In this document: one piece after another, positions 38,023 through 40,595 of the stretch
How positions within the stretch are numbered: the first letter of the stretch is position 1
How the letters are laid out: each line of letters opens with the position of its first letter
Source: an uncultured Magnetospirillum sp.
Lineage (GTDB): Bacteria > Pseudomonadota > Alphaproteobacteria > Rhodospirillales > Magnetospirillaceae
DNA length: 40,595 nucleotides
Direction: 5' to 3'
Assembly (NCBI RefSeq): GCF_903853455.1
Contig: NZ_CAINTR010000131.1
Coordinates: forward strand, 1-40,595
Program-made: the position numbers and the translations under genes
The notes under the pieces: generated by a model
Seen by the model: only the letters and a program-made list of their open reading frames with translations
Told to the model about the DNA's origin: nothing
Databases searched by the model: none

Positions 38023-38060
38023 CGGCAGCCCCTCCGTCGTCGCCGACGGAGGGGCTGCCG
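38023..38060. terminator. 17-bp perfect hairpin ending the NRPS operon
   Basis: Arms 38023-38039 and 38044-38060 pair perfectly around a TCGC loop. It lies 12 bases after the binding-protein stop and 19 bases before the end of the convergent gene at 38080. No T-tract follows, so it is a bidirectional terminator or 3'-end stabiliser. Confidence 0.7.
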
Positions 38061-38079
38061 TGCATCCGGGCGTTCCGAG

Positions 38080-38481
38080 CTACATGGACGCCTTCTTGAG
38101 GGCGGCCTGGAGGGCGGTCGCGTCCTCCTTGGCCTTGACGATGTCTTCCTGGGCGATGCCCTGCTTGGCCACCCCCACGGCGGCTCCCAGCGCCGTGCGC
38201 TTGTCGGCCATGGAATCGGGGATGGCGCCCATGCCCTGGCCCTTGCACGGATCGGCCTGGGCCGCGTCGTAGTCGGGCGCGCCCGGCCCCACCAGACAGT
38301 TGACGACGTGGTGCAGATGGGCGTGCACCATCTTCAAATCCCCGGCGGCGGCGGCCATTCCGGCATGGGCGGTGGCGGTGGCGAGCTCGGCGGAAGCATC
38401 GGCGGCCCGGGCCGGCGAGGCGGCGAGGAAGAACAGGCCGACCGCTGCGACGGTCGAGGCGAGCAGAAGCTTATTGTTCAT
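38080..38481 (-). CDS. small exported His/Cys-containing protein
   Basis: A 133-residue protein with a Sec signal peptide (MNNKLLLASTVAAVGLFFLA, cleavage likely after ARA at about 26). The mature part has a helical segment with MVHAHLHHVVNCLVGP (four His and one Cys close together), then DPCKGQGMGAIPDS with a second Cys, and a C-terminal helix. The His cluster and paired Cys suggest metal or haem binding or a disulphide, but I do not know the biochemical role. Similar small proteins with HxHLHH and NCLVGP occur in other proteobacteria as hypotheticals. ATG 38481 is supported by GGGAGA eight bases upstream. It converges on the NRPS operon. Confidence 0.7.
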   Translation of the reverse strand: MNNKLLLASTVAAVGLFFLAASPARAADASAELATATAHAGMAAAAGDLKMVHAHLHHVVNCLVGPGAPDYDAAQADPCKGQGMGAIPDSMADKRTALGAAVGVAKQGIAQEDIVKAKEDATALQAALKKASM

Positions 38482-38623
38482 GGTGACGATCTCCCAATAG
38501 GTGACGACCCTTCGGAGATGTGGGTGGCGATCCGGGCTTTCAACCCGGGATCACCATCCGTCGCCATTATCTTTCAAGCCCTTGGCGCCCAAGCCCATTC
38601 ACGTCCACCGCTCCGGTCATGAA

Positions 38624-38655
38624 AAGCCCCGCCAGCCGAAGGGCGGGCGGGGCTT
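38624..38655 (-). terminator. Rho-independent terminator of the DUF6481 gene
   Basis: Perfect 10-bp arms AAGCCCCGCC (38624-38633) and GGCGGGGCTT (38646-38655) are followed on the minus strand by TTTTC. It lies about 33 bases beyond the stop at 38688, giving a canonical terminator shape. Confidence 0.75.
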
Positions 38656-38687
38656 GACGGCAGGGAAAGCGGATGGCTTTCAGCCGA

Positions 38688-39110
38688 TCACTTGCGCGCC
38701 TTGCGTGCCGCGTAGCGGGCGTCGCGAGCGGCCTTCTGCTCGGCGGCCAGAGCCTCCTTCGCGGCCTCGGCCTCGACCTCGGCAGCCTCGCGGGCAGCCT
38801 GTTCGGCCACGGTTTCGGCCTCGGCGGCGGCGCGGGCGGCGTCGATCGCGTCCTGCGCCGCCTGACGCTCGGCGATGATCTGTGCCTTGGCGGCGTTCTT
38901 CACGGCATTGCGCTCGGCATCACGCTCGGCCTGGGCGGCGGAAGCCGCCCGGCGGATGGCCTGCTGTTCCAGGAAGGCCGGGTCATTGACGTCCACCTTG
39001 TTGGCCCGAATCTTCTCCAACAGCGCCTTCTTGGCGGCGGCGGCCGTGGTCATGCGCTCGCCGAAACCGCCAATGGGTTCGGACTTGTTCCGCTTATCAA
39101 CCTTTTGCAT
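38688..39110 (-). CDS. DUF6481-type coiled-coil protein
   Basis: A 140-residue soluble, highly charged protein. After a short N-terminal region (GGFGERMTTAAAAKKALLEKIRA) nearly all of the rest is a continuous Ala/Glu/Arg helix likely to form a coiled coil, ending EQKAARDARYAARKARK. This pattern and the terminal motif match the DUF6481 family of alphaproteobacteria, whose function is unknown. ATG 39110 has GGAG five bases upstream. It is separate from its neighbours: a terminator follows it, and about 113 bases lie between it and the chemoreceptor remnant upstream. That gap holds a small palindrome (TCACCC 39177-39182, GGGTGA 39186-39191). Confidence 0.75.
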   Translation of the reverse strand: MQKVDKRNKSEPIGGFGERMTTAAAAKKALLEKIRANKVDVNDPAFLEQQAIRRAASAAQAERDAERNAVKNAAKAQIIAERQAAQDAIDAARAAAEAETVAEQAAREAAEVEAEAAKEALAAEQKAARDARYAARKARK

Positions 39111-39223
39111 ACGTACTCCGTGATCAGGGAGGCGGGTCGAAGCGTTTCGCCAGAGCGGTCTTCGCTTCGCCTGCCATCACCCCTAGGGTGAGCATATCGC
39201 GCCCGTGGAGCAAGCAAATAGCG

Positions 39224-40471
39224 TCAGGCCAGCTTCAAGGCCATACGGACCGCCCCCCAATGCTCGCCGGCCACGGTGATGGGGGCGTCGATTTCCTTGA
39301 GCAGGATGAAGCTGCCGCCGCCCATGTCGCGGGCATAGGTCTGCGACAGCGACGGCTTGGCGTTGCGCGCCGCCAGGATGCCGGCGCGGTCGTCGAAGAT
39401 GCGGCGGTTGCGGCAATTGGCGGTGTTCCAGACGGGATCGTCGGGCCGCTGCGGCTGCGAGTATTTCTTGTTGTGGGCGGCGATGTAGCCGCTGCGGTCG
39501 GTGATGCAGCAAAAGACGATGCGGGGATCGTGCTCCAGCGGCGGCTCGATCAGCGGACGGAAGGCGCGGTCGGCCAATTCGGTATGGGGCGCCATGTACT
39601 GCACCGGATTGGTGCCGGGGATGGGCTCGTAGTCGATGCTGAACAGGGCCTCTTGCGTGATTCCGCCCTTCAGGGCCGCCTCGGCGGCGCGGACGGCCTG
39701 GGCCGCCACCCCCTGGACGACGGCGATGTAGGCCTGGTCGGCAGTGGCGGCCTGATCGATCCGCGCCGCCAGCGCCGTGCGGGTGTCCTCGTCGAGGGTA
39801 AGGAAGCGGATGTGGATGCCCATGACGCTGTCGGTGAGGAACTGCACCGGCAGCGGCGGCAGCCCGTCCAACTCCAAAACCCCGTCGCCGCCGCGGGGGA
39901 AGTCCTTGGACGGGAACACCAGCAAGGCGCCGAGGGTCGAGATGTCGCCAGTGTAGCCGCTGTAGTCCTGGTCGCCGAAGCGGGCGGTGAAGCGGATCGC
40001 GGCCGGCACCCGCATGGCCTCGCGGCGGTCGCCGCCGATGGAGGAGCGCAGGATGACGCCGAGCCGGCGTTGCAAGGCCTCGATGTCCCGGTTGACCAGG
40101 ACGGCAAGGTCGTTGACCCGCGCCGCCGTCGAACTGGTGGTGTCGACGCCGTGCATCATGGAGCGCATCCGCTCCGCCACCGAGGTGGTGTGGTCGGCCG
40201 CCTGGGCGGCGCTGGCCATGATCTCGCCGGTGGCGGCGCGCTGCTGGTCGGCGGCGCGGGCGACCTCGCCGCTGATGGCGTCGATGTCGCGGATGGCGGC
40301 GGCCACCGAGGCCACCGTCTCCACCGTCTCACGGGTGGTGCGGCCGATGTCGGCGGCCTGGGCGTTGACGTTGGCGATGCCGCTCTCGGTCTGACGGGCG
40401 AGGCCCTTGACCTCGTCGGCGACCACGGCGAATCCCTTGCCCGCCTCGCCGGCCCGCGCCGCCTCGATGGT
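39224..40471 (-). pseudogene. 5'-truncated methyl-accepting chemotaxis protein with PilZ and C-terminal sensor
   Basis: The 3' part of a chemoreceptor gene. Coding in frame begins at TIEAARAGEAGKGFAVVADEVKGLARQT, the highly conserved signalling hairpin. It continues through the rest of the MA domain to about residue 120, then a PilZ-like domain (RREAMRVPAAIRFTARFGDQ and YTGDISTLGALLVFP, a c-di-GMP-type fold). It ends in a Cache-like sensor (FDDRAGILAARNAKPSLSQTYARDMGGGSFILLKEIDAPITV). Upstream of 40471 the conserved QTNLLALNA sequence, the HAMP and the membrane part are replaced by unrelated DNA, and a stop in this frame occurs at 40523-40525. GTG 40426 is only an internal codon. So the N-terminal half was lost or displaced by the recombinase element next door. 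Confidence 0.75.
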
Positions 40472-40562
40472 AGAGGTTTGTCCTATTAAACAGAAGATAG
40501 GACGCTGGATTATGCTACACCCTCAGCCTAAACTGGGATTCCGTTTCGCTCGGACCGGAACC
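40472..40562. mobile_element. left end of an integrated element in the chemoreceptor gene
   Basis: The chemoreceptor homology stops at about 40471. The 91 bases that follow are not receptor-like and are followed by a gene starting like a serine recombinase. Just inside lies an inverted repeat GTCCTAT (40480-40486) and ATAGGAC (40497-40503), a possible recombinase-binding or attachment-site arm. The element continues past the window, so its type (island, prophage or IS607-like) is open. Confidence 0.55.
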
Positions 40563-40595
40563 ATGGCTCTCGCATTTTCCTACCTGCGCATGTCG
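40563..40595 (+). CDS. serine recombinase N-terminus, cut by window end
   Basis: The first eleven codons read MALAFSYLRMS. The YLRMS part matches the YxRxS signature at the start of serine site-specific recombinases (resolvase/invertase and large integrases), and the final Ser would be the nucleophile. Only 33 bases are inside the window, so the call rests on this motif and on the position 91 bases from a disrupted gene, as expected for an integrase next to its attachment site. ATG 40563 follows CCGGAACC, a weak ribosome site. Confidence 0.55.
   Translation, partial: MALAFSYLRMS

Noticed and set aside
38530-38570. CCGGG...CCCGG inverted repeat upstream of the small exported protein
   Set aside because: Only a 5-bp stem, easily expected by chance in DNA of this GC content.

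Overview
The window is GC-rich chromosomal DNA from an alphaproteobacterium, most likely a Rhodospirillales member close to Magnetospirillum/Paramagnetospirillum. The genus is an inference. It rests on the flagellar layout (flgF-flgG-flgA-flgH facing away from fliL-fliM-DUF6468-motE-like, followed by cheY and a cheZ-like gene), on the mitochondrial-type ATP12 chaperone, and on the high GC content. I could not run a database search.

Layout. (1) 1-2.75 kb: three exported proteins of uncertain role: a lipoprotein, a COG3014-like repeat protein and a YajG-like lipoprotein. (2) 2.8-10.85 kb: a flagellar and motility block. The minus-strand operon flgF-flgG-flgA-flgH has a good sigma-54-type promoter match. 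The plus-strand set is fliL, fliM, a DUF6468 gene, a motE-like gene, a cheY-type regulator and a cheZ-like phosphatase. (3) 10.85-19.5 kb: a large AMIN/TPR envelope protein, a lipoprotein, and housekeeping genes (rluC-type pseudouridine synthase, HAD phosphatase, AsmA-like protein, ATP12). (4) 19.5-38.0 kb: the accessory centre of the window. It opens with two broken genes joined tail to tail (an Sfp-type phosphopantetheinyl transferase and a DUF697-like membrane protein). An AT-rich promoter region follows, then a 12.6-kb gene for a four-module nonribosomal peptide synthetase (A-T, C-A-T, C-A-T, C-A-T, reductase). Tightly coupled behind it are a TauD/TfdA-type 2-oxoglutarate dioxygenase, a SyrD/PvdE-like peptide exporter, a prohibitin/SPFH protein and an orphan periplasmic-binding protein. 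A 17-bp perfect hairpin closes the block. (5) 38.0-40.6 kb: a small exported His/Cys-containing protein, a DUF6481-type coiled-coil protein, and the 3' part of a chemoreceptor gene. The chemoreceptor is cut by foreign DNA whose first gene begins like a serine recombinase at the window edge.

How the parts work together. The NRPS should build a four-unit peptide starting from an unusual starter, because the first A domain lacks the Asp that binds the alpha-amino group. The other A domains read as Arg-like, aromatic and aromatic. The terminal reductase should release an aldehyde or alcohol instead of an acid or ring. The dioxygenase would oxidise a building block or the peptide, and the ABC protein would export it. 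The SPFH and binding proteins have no obvious standard role and may serve immunity, sensing or re-uptake. The neighbouring phosphopantetheinyl transferase has lost its catalytic half, so carrier-protein priming must come from another locus or the pathway may be silent. Three rearrangement traces occur within about 20 kb: the PPTase/DUF697 junction, the internal T-C-A duplication in the NRPS, and the recombinase element in the chemoreceptor gene.
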